Source: Burkholderia cepacia GG4
GTDB lineage: Bacteria; Pseudomonadota; Gammaproteobacteria; Burkholderiales; Burkholderiaceae
NCBI RefSeq assembly: GCF_000292915.1
Contig: NC_018513.1
Span: 3,038,001-3,102,000 of the forward strand
Direction: 5' to 3'
DNA: 64,000 nt
A program made the translations under genes and the position numbers. The notes under the pieces are model-generated. The model was not told the DNA's origin, searched no databases, and saw only the letters and a list, made by a program, of their open reading frames with translations. Positions 10,509 to 17,298 of the stretch are shown here, in pieces. How positions within the stretch are numbered: position 1 is the first letter of the stretch; the number at the start of each line of letters is the position of its first letter.

Positions 10509-10559
10509 TCGATCCATGGTGCCGGGCCGCACCCCATTTATGACGCAACCGACTCTGCG

Positions 10560-11387
10560 ATGACCGATCACACCCGTTCCGCCACGCCCTTTCGGGTCGC
10601 CGCGCTGCAGATGGTGAGCACGCCGGACGTCGCGCGCAATCTCGCCGAAGCCGGCCGCCTGATCGCGGAAGCGGCCGGCGACGGCGCCCAACTCATGCTG
10701 CTGCCCGAGTATTTCTGCTTCATGGGTCACCGCGACACCGACAAGCTCGCGCTCGCCGAGCCCTATCGCGATGGTCCGATCCAGCGCTTCCTCGCGGATG
10801 CCGCGCGCCGTCACGGCATCTGGGTGATCGGCGGCACGCTGCCGCTGCAGGCGCCGGAACCCGACCGCGTGCTGAACACGACACTTGTGTTCGACCCGTC
10901 CGGTAACGAGGCGGCCCGCTACGACAAGATCCACCTGTTCAACTTCGAGAAAGGCGACGAATCGTTCGACGAGGCGCGCACGATCCGCGCGGGCGACACG
11001 GTCGTCGCGTTCGACGCGCCGTTCGGGCGGGTCGGCCTGTCGGTCTGTTACGATCTGCGCTTTCCGGAGCTGTATCGCAGGATGGGCGACTGCGCGCTGA
11101 TCGTCGTGCCGTCGGCGTTTACGTATACGACGGGCCGCGCGCACTGGGAAATGCTGTTGCGCGCACGGGCCGTCGAGAACCAGTGCTACGTGCTGGCAGC
11201 CGCGCAGGGCGGCAAGCACGAGAACGGCCGCCGCACCTGGGGCCACAGCATGCTGATCGACCCGTGGGGCGAGATCGTCGCGGTCCGCGACGAAGGCGCG
11301 AGCGTCGTGGCCGGCGCGCTCGATCCGCAGCGCATCGCCGACGTGCGCCAGAGCCTGCCCGCATGGCGGCATCGTGTGCTGGCCTGA
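10560..11387 (+). CDS. Carbon-nitrogen hydrolase, Nit1/deaminated-glutathione amidase type
   Basis: This 275-residue nitrilase-superfamily enzyme shows the catalytic Glu-Lys-Cys triad in context: LLPEYFCFMG (Glu), YDKIHLFNFEKGDE (Lys) and VGLSVCYDLRFPELYRRMG (Cys). Nit1-like members hydrolyse deaminated glutathione, a side product of transaminases, to 2-oxoglutarate and cysteinylglycine. I infer that specificity from sequence style and length. The gene sits 51 bp after yhdP and 93 bp before tldD, probably in one operon. It is not closely similar to the second nitrilase in this window (53468-54391). Confidence 0.85.
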   Translation: MTDHTRSATPFRVAALQMVSTPDVARNLAEAGRLIAEAAGDGAQLMLLPEYFCFMGHRDTDKLALAEPYRDGPIQRFLADAARRHGIWVIGGTLPLQAPEPDRVLNTTLVFDPSGNEAARYDKIHLFNFEKGDESFDEARTIRAGDTVVAFDAPFGRVGLSVCYDLRFPELYRRMGDCALIVVPSAFTYTTGRAHWEMLLRARAVENQCYVLAAAQGGKHENGRRTWGHSMLIDPWGEIVAVRDEGASVVAGALDPQRIADVRQSLPAWRHRVLA

Positions 11388-11480
11388 ACCGCTGAACCGC
11401 CCCGGCGCTTGAAACGCCGCCCGGCCAACCCATCTGCCCAGAACGCACCCGACAACTTTTTGAGAACCCTCGATACCCGC

Positions 11481-12947
11481 ATGAACATCATCGAACCCGG
11501 CATCCGCAATCTTGCGCTGGCGAAGGACATCCTCCTCACGCCGTACGGCCTCGACGAGAGCCTGCTCACGCGCACGATCGCCGACATCTTCACGCATCGC
11601 GTCGACTACGCGGACCTGTACTTCCAGGCAACCCGCAGCGAAGCGTGGAGCCTCGAGGAAGGCATCGTGAAGTCGGGCAGCTTCAGCATCGACCAGGGCG
11701 TCGGTGTGCGCGCGGTCGCGGGCGACCGCACCGCGTTCGCGTACTCGGACGACCTGTCGCCAGAAGCCATCGCCCAGGCGGCCGCGGCCACCAAGGCGAT
11801 CGCGGCGGCCGGCGGCGGCCGCCAGAAGATCAAGGCCGCGACGTCGCTGAAGGGCATCTCGGGCCGCGACCTGTACCTGCCGTCCGATCCGCTCGCGTCG
11901 CTCGACGCGACGGCCAAGGTCAAGCTGCTCGAGCGCATCGAGCAGATGGCGCGCGGGCGCGATCCGCGCATCACGCAGGTGATGGCGGGCCTCGCCGGCG
12001 AATACGACGTCGTGCTGGTCGCGCGCAGCGACGGCGCGCTCGCAGCCGACATCCGCCCGCTCGTGCGCGTGTCGGTCACGGTGATCGCCGAACAGAACGG
12101 CCGTCGCGAGATCGGTTCCGGCGGCGGCGGCGGCCGCTTCGACTACGGCTACTTCACCGATGACATCCTGTCGCGCTACGTCGACGACGCCGTGCACGCG
12201 GCGCTCGTGAACCTCGACGCCCGCCCCGCGCCGGCCGGCGCGATGACGGTCGTGCTCGGGCCGGGCTGGCCGGGCGTGCTGCTGCACGAGGCGATCGGCC
12301 ATGGCCTCGAGGGCGACTTCAACCGCAAGGGCTCGTCGGCATTCGCCGGCCGGATCGGCGAGCAGGTCGCCGCGAAGGGCGTGACCGTCGTCGACGACGG
12401 CACGCTGCCGAATCGCCGCGGCTCGCTGAACATCGACGACGAAGGCAACCCGACGCAGTGCACGACGCTGATCGAGGACGGCATCCTGAAGGGCTACATC
12501 CAGGACACGCTGAACGCGCGCCTGATGAAGATGCCCGTCACCGGCAACGCGCGGCGCGAGTCTTACGCAGCGCTGCCGATGCCGCGCATGACCAACACGT
12601 ACATGCTGAACGGCGACAAGGATCCGCAGGAAATCATCGCATCGGTCAAGAACGGCCTGTACGCGGTGAACTTCGGCGGCGGCCAGGTCGACATCACGAA
12701 CGGCAAGTTCGTGTTCTCGGCGTCCGAGGCGTACATGATCGAGAACGGCAAGATCACGTACCCGGTGAAGGGCGCGACGCTGATCGGCAGCGGCCCGGAA
12801 TCGCTGAAGTACGTGAGCATGATCGGCAACGACATGTCGCTCGACTCGGGCGTCGGCGTGTGCGGCAAGGAAGGCCAGAGCGTGCCGGTCGGCGTCGGCC
12901 AGCCGACCCTGCGGATCGACAAAATGACGGTCGGCGGTACGGCATAA
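11481..12947 (+). CDS. tldD: Metalloprotease TldD
   Basis: TldD pairs with TldE/PmbA to form a zinc protease that trims peptides such as microcin precursors and the CcdA antitoxin. The 488-residue product has the zinc motif HEAIGH at about residue 270 (LLHEAIGHGLEGDFNRKGSSAF) and the conserved C-terminal GSGPESLKYVSMIGNDMSLDSGVG. The frame is open from 11409, but MNIIEPGIRNLALAKDILL at 11481 is the typical start. The partner pmbA is not in the window. A 12-bp stem hairpin with a T-run follows the stop codon. Confidence 0.94.
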   Translation: MNIIEPGIRNLALAKDILLTPYGLDESLLTRTIADIFTHRVDYADLYFQATRSEAWSLEEGIVKSGSFSIDQGVGVRAVAGDRTAFAYSDDLSPEAIAQAAAATKAIAAAGGGRQKIKAATSLKGISGRDLYLPSDPLASLDATAKVKLLERIEQMARGRDPRITQVMAGLAGEYDVVLVARSDGALAADIRPLVRVSVTVIAEQNGRREIGSGGGGGRFDYGYFTDDILSRYVDDAVHAALVNLDARPAPAGAMTVVLGPGWPGVLLHEAIGHGLEGDFNRKGSSAFAGRIGEQVAAKGVTVVDDGTLPNRRGSLNIDDEGNPTQCTTLIEDGILKGYIQDTLNARLMKMPVTGNARRESYAALPMPRMTNTYMLNGDKDPQEIIASVKNGLYAVNFGGGQVDITNGKFVFSASEAYMIENGKITYPVKGATLIGSGPESLKYVSMIGNDMSLDSGVGVCGKEGQSVPVGVGQPTLRIDKMTVGGTA

Positions 12948-12962
12948 CCGCATCGCGGCGCA

Positions 12963-13009
12963 GACAATCCGCGCATTTTGACAAAAACGCGCGGATTGTC
13001 CGCATTTTT
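12963..13009 (+). terminator. tldD terminator, 12-bp stem
   Basis: GACAATCCGCGC (12963-12974) pairs perfectly with GCGCGGATTGTC (12989-13000) across a 14-base loop, followed by CGCATTTTTG. It separates tldD from the aroG promoter 13 bp further on. The length of the stem leaves room for a second, operator-like role. Confidence 0.75.
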
Positions 13010-13021
13010 GAACACCCCCGG

Positions 13022-13050
13022 TTGCCAGCCGCACGGCGACGGGGTATAAA
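13022..13050 (+). promoter_or_regulatory. Promoter of the aroG leader transcript
   Basis: TTGCCA (13022-13027), a 17-bp spacer and TATAAA (13045-13050) form a good sigma70 promoter. A start near 13057 would leave about 30 untranslated bases before the leader peptide. Confidence 0.75.
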
Positions 13051-13087
13051 TTCCGAATCAACTTTTTTGACGAACCGAATCTCCGTC

Positions 13088-13153
13088 ATGTCCGCCAAGT
13101 TTTATTTTTACTTTTTTTGGCATCTCAGACCGCTGGCGGATCGAGAGGGTTGA
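13088..13153 (+). CDS. Aromatic leader peptide controlling aroG
   Basis: A 21-residue open frame starts MSAK and continues with seven consecutive aromatic codons, FYFYFFW (13100-13120), then HLRPLADREG and a TGA stop. The Phe and Tyr codons include TTT and TAT, which are unusual in this GC-rich genome. A run of codons for the end products, a few codons before a terminator, is the hallmark of a ribosome-mediated attenuation leader. The peptide itself probably has no function. Its ribosome-binding site is weak. The frame is bracketed by a strong promoter upstream and an intrinsic terminator downstream, with aroG the first gene after it. Having Phe, Tyr and Trp together suggests sensing of all three products of the pathway. 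Confidence 0.85.
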   Translation: MSAKFYFYFFWHLRPLADREG

Positions 13154-13215
13154 TGGCGCGTAAAGCGCAACCGAAATTCCCGAAAAAACCGCCGGCGAAC
13201 CCGGCGGTTTTTTTT
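13131..13215 (+). promoter_or_regulatory. Transcription attenuator of aroG (antiterminator plus terminator)
   Basis: The terminator is CCGCCGG (13189-13195), loop CGAAC, CCGGCGG (13201-13207), preceded by six A and followed by eight T. The leader-coding segment CGCTGGCGG (13131-13139) can instead pair with CCGCCGGCG (13189-13197) over nine positions, with one G-U, which breaks the terminator. A third element, GGTT-GCGC/GCGC-AACC around 13149-13174, can form a small hairpin between them. A ribosome stalled on the aromatic codons ending at 13120 would leave 13131-13139 free and allow antitermination. A ribosome that reaches the stop at 13153 would cover it and allow termination. The geometry is visible in the sequence; the function is inferred. 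Confidence 0.82.
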
Positions 13216-13343
13216 CGCCCTTCGCCACCCGGTCGCCGCCGCAGCGGGTCCCGCGGCCCCGACCGAAACCACTGAATCGCTTGAATTGATGAATCTGCCG
13301 CACGCCCACTGACCGAACGGCGCCCGGAACAAGGAGAACCAGC

Positions 13344-14417
13344 ATGCCCCCGCACAACACCGACGACGTCCGTATTCGCGAACTCAAGGAACTGACGCCG
13401 CCCGCCCACCTGATCCGCGAATTCGCGTGCTCCGAGGCGGCGTCCGAACTGATCTACAACTCGCGCGAGTCGATGCACCGCATCCTGCACGGGATGGACG
13501 ACCGGCTGATCGTCGTGATCGGGCCGTGCTCGATCCATGACACGAAGGCGGCAATCGAGTACGCGGGGCGGCTCGTGAAGGAGCGCGAGCGCTTCCAGGG
13601 CGAACTGGAAATCGTGATGCGCGTGTACTTCGAGAAGCCGCGCACGACGGTCGGCTGGAAGGGGCTCATCAACGATCCGCACCTGGACAACAGCTTCAAG
13701 ATCAACGAAGGGCTGCGCACCGCGCGCGAACTGCTGCTGCAGATCAACGAGATGGGGCTGCCGGCCGCGACCGAATACCTCGACATGATCAGCCCCCAGT
13801 ACATCGCCGACCTGATCTCGTGGGGCGCGATCGGCGCGCGCACGACCGAGTCGCAGGTGCACCGCGAACTGGCGTCGGGGCTGTCGTGCCCGGTCGGCTT
13901 CAAGAACGGCACCGACGGCAACGTGAAGATCGCGGTCGACGCGATCAAGGCCGCGTCGCAGCCGCACCATTTCCTGTCGGTGACCAAGGGCGGTCACTCG
14001 GCGATCGTGTCGACGGCCGGCAACGAGGACTGCCACGTGATCCTGCGCGGCGGCAAGACGCCGAACTACGACGCGGACAGCGTGAACGCCGCGTGCGCGG
14101 ACATCGGCAAGGCCGGCCTCGCGGCGCGCCTGATGATCGACGCGAGCCACGCGAACAGCTCGAAAAAGCACGAGAACCAGATCCCCGTGTGTGCGGACAT
14201 CGGCCGCCAGGTCGCGGCCGGCGACGAGCGCATCGTCGGCGTAATGGTCGAGTCGCACCTCGTCGAGGGGCGTCAGGACCTGAAGGAAGGCTGCCCGCTG
14301 ACCTACGGCCAGAGCATCACCGACGCGTGCATCGCGTGGGACGACAGCGTGAAGGTGCTCGAAGGTCTCGCGGAATCGGTGAAGGCACGCCGCGTCGCGC
14401 GCGGCAGCGGCAACTGA
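13344..14417 (+). CDS. aroG: 3-deoxy-7-phosphoheptulonate synthase (DAHP synthase, class I)
   Basis: It catalyses the first step of the shikimate pathway, joining phosphoenolpyruvate and erythrose 4-phosphate. The 357 residues match the AroG/AroF/AroH family. Visible landmarks are GPCSIHDTKAAIEYA, the active-site segment VYFEKPRTTVGWKGLIND, the GARTTESQVHRELASG block, and the metal-binding DASHANSSKKHENQ near the C-terminus. The start ATG follows AAGGAG. It is the only gene downstream of the aromatic leader and attenuator, so transcription should rise when aromatic aminoacyl-tRNA is short. Which amino acid inhibits the enzyme allosterically cannot be told from what I see. Confidence 0.96.
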   Translation: MPPHNTDDVRIRELKELTPPAHLIREFACSEAASELIYNSRESMHRILHGMDDRLIVVIGPCSIHDTKAAIEYAGRLVKERERFQGELEIVMRVYFEKPRTTVGWKGLINDPHLDNSFKINEGLRTARELLLQINEMGLPAATEYLDMISPQYIADLISWGAIGARTTESQVHRELASGLSCPVGFKNGTDGNVKIAVDAIKAASQPHHFLSVTKGGHSAIVSTAGNEDCHVILRGGKTPNYDADSVNAACADIGKAGLAARLMIDASHANSSKKHENQIPVCADIGRQVAAGDERIVGVMVESHLVEGRQDLKEGCPLTYGQSITDACIAWDDSVKVLEGLAESVKARRVARGSGN

Positions 14418-14433
14418 CAGACGACACCGGTCC

Positions 14434-14473
14434 GAACCATGACAACCCGCTTGCCGGCGGGTTGCCATGGTTC
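14434..14473 (+). repeat. Long inverted repeat after aroG
   Basis: GAACCATG (14434-14441) pairs with CATGGTTC (14466-14473), and inside it AACCCGC (14444-14450) pairs with GCGGGTT (14457-14463). Seventeen bases after the aroG stop this forms a strong hairpin, but there is no T-run, so it may stabilise the mRNA 3' end or act as a factor-dependent terminator. Confidence 0.6.
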
Positions 14474-14502
14474 GACTGTGGTCAGCATTGGGTTCTGCTT
14501 GA

Positions 14503-14526
14503 CTAGCTAACACCCCCCTAGCTAAC
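14503..14526 (+). promoter_or_regulatory. Direct repeats, likely operator of the toxin-antitoxin pair
   Basis: CTAGCTAAC occurs at 14503-14511 and again at 14518-14526, each containing the palindrome TAGCTA. The second copy abuts the GGAGG ribosome-binding site of the antitoxin. Autoregulation by Phd-type antitoxins on such repeats is known for the family; binding here is inferred. Confidence 0.5.
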
Positions 14527-14537
14527 CGGAGGTACTC

Positions 14538-14807
14538 ATGTCGACCGTCAACATGCATGATGCCAAGTCGCGGCTCTCAAGTCTCGTCGAGGCGCTTGAA
14601 TTGGGGCGCGAGTCCGAAGTGGTGATCGCCCGCAATGGCCATCCGGTCGCCCGCATCGTTCCCTACACCGCGCCGCGCCGCATCGGCGCCGCTCGCCAGC
14701 TGCTTGCCGGCCTGAACATCCCGACGACCGTCGAAGCATTCAATGCCGGCGACGAATCGATCGCGACCGATTTTGACGCCAGCGCCGAGCGGGGGCTCGC
14801 ACCGTGA
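14538..14807 (+). CDS. Phd/YefM family antitoxin
   Basis: The 89-residue protein starts with the family pattern STVNMHDAKSRLSSLVEALELGRESEVVIARNG, a Phd-type DNA-binding fold, followed by HPVARIVPY. Its C-terminal tail (residues about 55-89) is acidic and likely unstructured, and would block the toxin. A strong GGAGG lies before the ATG. Its stop codon overlaps the GTG start of the PIN toxin by four bases, so the two are translationally coupled, the antitoxin first. The pair lies between aroG and hmp, two chromosomal housekeeping-type genes, without visible mobile-element ends. Partner specificity is inferred from linkage. Confidence 0.88.
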   Translation: MSTVNMHDAKSRLSSLVEALELGRESEVVIARNGHPVARIVPYTAPRRIGAARQLLAGLNIPTTVEAFNAGDESIATDFDASAERGLAP

Positions 14808-15193
14808 AGCTGTTACTCGATACGCATATCGCGCTCTGGGCCGCTGAAGGCGCGTCGCAACTTTCGCCGACCGCTGCCGCATTGATCGAGGATCCGCAAA
14901 ACACGCTGTATATCAGCGCCGCGTCCATCCGGGAAATTGCGATCAAGTATCGCAAAGGCAACCTTCCCGTTCATCCGCGCGATGCCCGCTCGGCGTTCCG
15001 TCTGGCAGGCTTCGCGGAGTTGCCAATTAGCAGCGATCACGCTGAAGCGGTCGCCGTGTTGCCGGATTTCGCTGATCATGCCGATCCGTTCGACCGCGTG
15101 ATGGTCGCGCAAGCGCTACATGAAGGCATGCCATTCGTCAGTGCCGATCCGAAGGTATGGCGCTACCACGCAACGCTGATGCTGCGCGCCTGA
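14804..15193 (+). CDS. PIN-domain ribonuclease toxin (VapC-like)
   Basis: The 129-residue protein is a PIN-domain nuclease. It opens with LLLDTHIALW, whose Asp is the first metal ligand. The middle acidic residue is in SAASIREIAIKY, and the last ligands are in HADPFDRVMVAQA and FVSADPKVW. Members cleave tRNA or rRNA and stop growth when the antitoxin is lost. Translation starts at a GTG inside the end of the antitoxin gene (overlap GTGA). The toxin is closer to the PIN group found with Phd antitoxins than to enteric VapC. A convergent terminator separates it from hmp. Confidence 0.88.
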   Translation: MKLLLDTHIALWAAEGASQLSPTAAALIEDPQNTLYISAASIREIAIKYRKGNLPVHPRDARSAFRLAGFAELPISSDHAEAVAVLPDFADHADPFDRVMVAQALHEGMPFVSADPKVWRYHATLMLRA

Positions 15194-15218
15194 AGTCGCC
15201 CGCCTGGCGCAGCACGAA

Positions 15219-15246
15219 CAAAAGCCCGGCTCGCGCCGGGCTTTTT
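15219..15246. terminator. Bidirectional terminator between the toxin gene and hmp
   Basis: AGCCCGGC (15223-15230), loop TCGC, GCCGGGCT (15235-15242), with A residues to the left and T residues to the right. It can serve the toxin gene (+) and hmp (-). Confidence 0.9.
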
Positions 15247-15278
15247 CATTGCCTTGGCCGGAACCGGCCGTCAGGATC

Positions 15279-16487
15279 TCACTCGAGCGCGCCCGAGCCG
15301 AAGATCTCGGTATTGATGCGTTCCGGCGCGACGCCGAGCGCGACCAGTGCATCGCGTTGCGCCTTCATGAACGCGATCGGGCCGCAGATGTAGTAGTCGG
15401 CGTCCGGCACAAGCGCGTATTGCTTCACGCGTTCCGGCGTCAGGCGCCCTTCGAGGTCGTGATCGACGCCGACGCGATCATTCGGGCCGACCAGCTCGTA
15501 CAGCACCGTGCGCTTCACGTTCGCGTGCTCGCGCACTGTATCGTTCAGCCAGTCCCGGAACGCGTGCACCGCGCCCGAACGGCAGGCGTGCACGAACCGC
15601 ACCTCACGCTTGCTGCCTTCGGCGACCAGCGTCGATGCCATCGACACCATCGGCGTCAGGCCGACGCCGCCGGAGATCAGCACGACCGGCGTGTCGACGC
15701 CACGCTTCAGCGAGAATTCGCCCATCGGCGCGGTCACCTCGACGATCGCGCCCTCCTCCACGCCGTCATGCATCAGCGTCGACACCTTGCCGGCCGGAAT
15801 GACTTCCGGCTGGCCGGCCTCGCGCTTCACCGAGATACGCAGCCACTTGCCGTGCGGCGCGTCGGACAGGCTGTACTGGCGCGGCTGGTCGACCCCGAGA
15901 TCGCCGACGAAGCGCTTCACCGTGATGTACTGGCCCGGCTCGAACTTCGGCGCCTCACCGCCGTCGGCGGGCGTCAGGTAGAACGACGTGATCTCGTCGC
16001 TTTCACGCACCTTGCGGGCGACCTTGAACGGACGGAAGCCGCTCCACGCGGCACCCGCGTACAGGTCGGCCTCGGCTCCGATCAGGATCTGCGCGAGCTG
16101 GCCGTACGCGACGCGCCAGGCTTCGAGCGTCTCCGCATCGACCGCGTCGCCGAGCACTTCGACGATCGACGCGAGCAGGTTCTCGCCGACGATCGGGTAA
16201 TGCTCCGGACGGATGTTCAGGCTCGCGTGCTTGTGCGCGATATGCGACACCGCCCCGCCGAGCGCCCCGAGGTTGTCGATGTTCGCCGCATACGCATAGA
16301 CGGCCTTCGCGAGCGTTTCCGGCTGGCTGCCGGTCTTCTGGTGCGTCTGGTTGAACAGGTTCTTCAGTTCCGGATGACGCGCGAACATGCGCTGGTAGAA
16401 ATGCTTCGTGATCGTCGCGCCGTGCACGGCAAGGACGGGGGCGGTGGCCTTCACACGGGCCATCTGGTCAGCGGTGATGTGGGTCAT
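15279..16487 (-). CDS. hmp: Flavohemoprotein, nitric oxide dioxygenase
   Basis: Hmp converts nitric oxide to nitrate with O2 and NAD(P)H. The 402-residue protein has the N-terminal globin with the B10 tyrosine in KHFYQRMF (Tyr31) and the proximal haem histidine His85 in VSHIAHKHASL. A ferredoxin-reductase-type FAD domain follows (FEPGQYITV, RQYSLSD), then an NAD domain (LISGGVGLTPMVSM, YICGPIAFM). Length is typical. The ATG at 16487 has an upstream GGAG. A 23-bp NsrR-type palindrome lies 16 bp upstream of the start codon, so nitric-oxide-responsive repression is likely. Confidence 0.95.
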   Translation of the reverse strand: MTHITADQMARVKATAPVLAVHGATITKHFYQRMFARHPELKNLFNQTHQKTGSQPETLAKAVYAYAANIDNLGALGGAVSHIAHKHASLNIRPEHYPIVGENLLASIVEVLGDAVDAETLEAWRVAYGQLAQILIGAEADLYAGAAWSGFRPFKVARKVRESDEITSFYLTPADGGEAPKFEPGQYITVKRFVGDLGVDQPRQYSLSDAPHGKWLRISVKREAGQPEVIPAGKVSTLMHDGVEEGAIVEVTAPMGEFSLKRGVDTPVVLISGGVGLTPMVSMASTLVAEGSKREVRFVHACRSGAVHAFRDWLNDTVREHANVKRTVLYELVGPNDRVGVDHDLEGRLTPERVKQYALVPDADYYICGPIAFMKAQRDALVALGVAPERINTEIFGSGALE

Positions 16488-16502
16488 GTTCGTTCTCCGT
16501 TA

Positions 16503-16525
16503 AACATGCACATACGATACATCTT
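16503..16525 (-). promoter_or_regulatory. NsrR-type operator upstream of hmp
   Basis: On the minus strand the site reads AAGATGTAT, five bases, GTGCATGTT. This is the 9-5-9 layout of the known NsrR palindrome (AAGATGCAT-N5-ATGCATCTT type), with 23 bp in total. It overlaps where the hmp promoter must lie. NsrR control of hmp is established in other proteobacteria; here it is inferred from the match and the position. Confidence 0.72.
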
Positions 16526-16581
16526 TAAAAATAGACGCCCCTTGGGCAAATTGTCGCAGTGCGGAAAAGCGACACCGGGCG

Positions 16582-17133
16582 CTAGCGGACGCGCCCGCGC
16601 TCCCACAACACGTCGGCGCCGCCACCCGCGCGGTTCAGCACGCGCGCCAGCACGAACAGCAGGTCCGACAGCCGGTTCACGTAGCGCCGCGGCGCATCAT
16701 TCAACGTGTCGTGGCGCCCGAGCGCGACGATCGAGCGCTCGGCGCGCCGGCACACCGTCCGGCACACGTGCGCGAGCGACGCCGCGCGCGAGCCGGCCGG
16801 CAGGATGAATTCCTTCAGCGGCGGCAGCGTCGCGTTGTAGTCGGCCAGCCACTGGTCGAGGCGCGCGAGGTGCGTGTCGTCGAGCACCGTATGGCCGGGA
16901 ATGCACAGCTCGCCGCCGAGATCGAACAGGTCGTGCTGGATCGTGACGAGCGCGGTGCGGACGTCGTCCGGAAGCGGCTCGGCGAGCAGCACGCCGAGGT
17001 TCGAGTTCAGTTCGTCGACATCGCCGATCGCAGCGATCCGCGCGTCGTCCTTGCCGATACGCCGCCCGTCGCCGAGGCCGGTGGTGCCGTCGTCGCCCGT
17101 GCGCGTGGCGATCTTGCTCAAGCGGTTGCCCAT
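16582..17133 (-). CDS. Cob(I)yrinic acid a,c-diamide adenosyltransferase, PduO type
   Basis: The enzyme transfers the adenosyl group of ATP to cob(I)alamin to make coenzyme B12. The 183-residue product carries the PduO N-terminal ATP motif TRTGDDGTTGLGDG. It also has GDVDELNSNLGVL, the RAERSIVAL stretch and NRLSDLLFVLARVLNR, all typical of the family. The reading frame is open far upstream to 18747, but MGNRLSKIATRTGD at 17133 is the family start. It is divergent from the FAD oxidase gene, and the gap between them holds a G-quadruplex-type repeat. No cobalamin riboswitch is visible. Confidence 0.92.
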   Translation of the reverse strand: MGNRLSKIATRTGDDGTTGLGDGRRIGKDDARIAAIGDVDELNSNLGVLLAEPLPDDVRTALVTIQHDLFDLGGELCIPGHTVLDDTHLARLDQWLADYNATLPPLKEFILPAGSRAASLAHVCRTVCRRAERSIVALGRHDTLNDAPRRYVNRLSDLLFVLARVLNRAGGGADVLWERGRVR

Positions 17134-17173
17134 GCGAATGTCCTCACGTGCGCGGCCGCGACGCGGCCCGGTT

Positions 17174-17205
17174 GGGTTGTGTTGGGTTGGGTTGGGTTGG
17201 GTTGG
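17174..17205 (+). repeat. GGGTT repeat with G-quadruplex potential
   Basis: Five GGG runs occur at 17174, 17184, 17189, 17194 and 17199. The last four are separated by exactly two T each (G3T2 four times, 17184-17201). It lies in the divergent gap between the adenosyltransferase and the FAD oxidase, about 40 bp from the first start codon. Confidence 0.8.
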
Positions 17206-17298
17206 AACGCGATTATCGCAGCCCGCGGCGGGGGCCGCAGCAGGCGTTGCAGCGTAGAATGGGCCGAAAGTTTGACAAGCAGTCGTCAGGAGACATTC

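Noticed and set aside
8799..13061. 1420-codon minus-strand open frame across yhdP, the amidase gene and tldD
   Set aside because: It crosses three well-identified genes on the opposite strand and its translation is low-complexity Arg/Ala/Val sequence.
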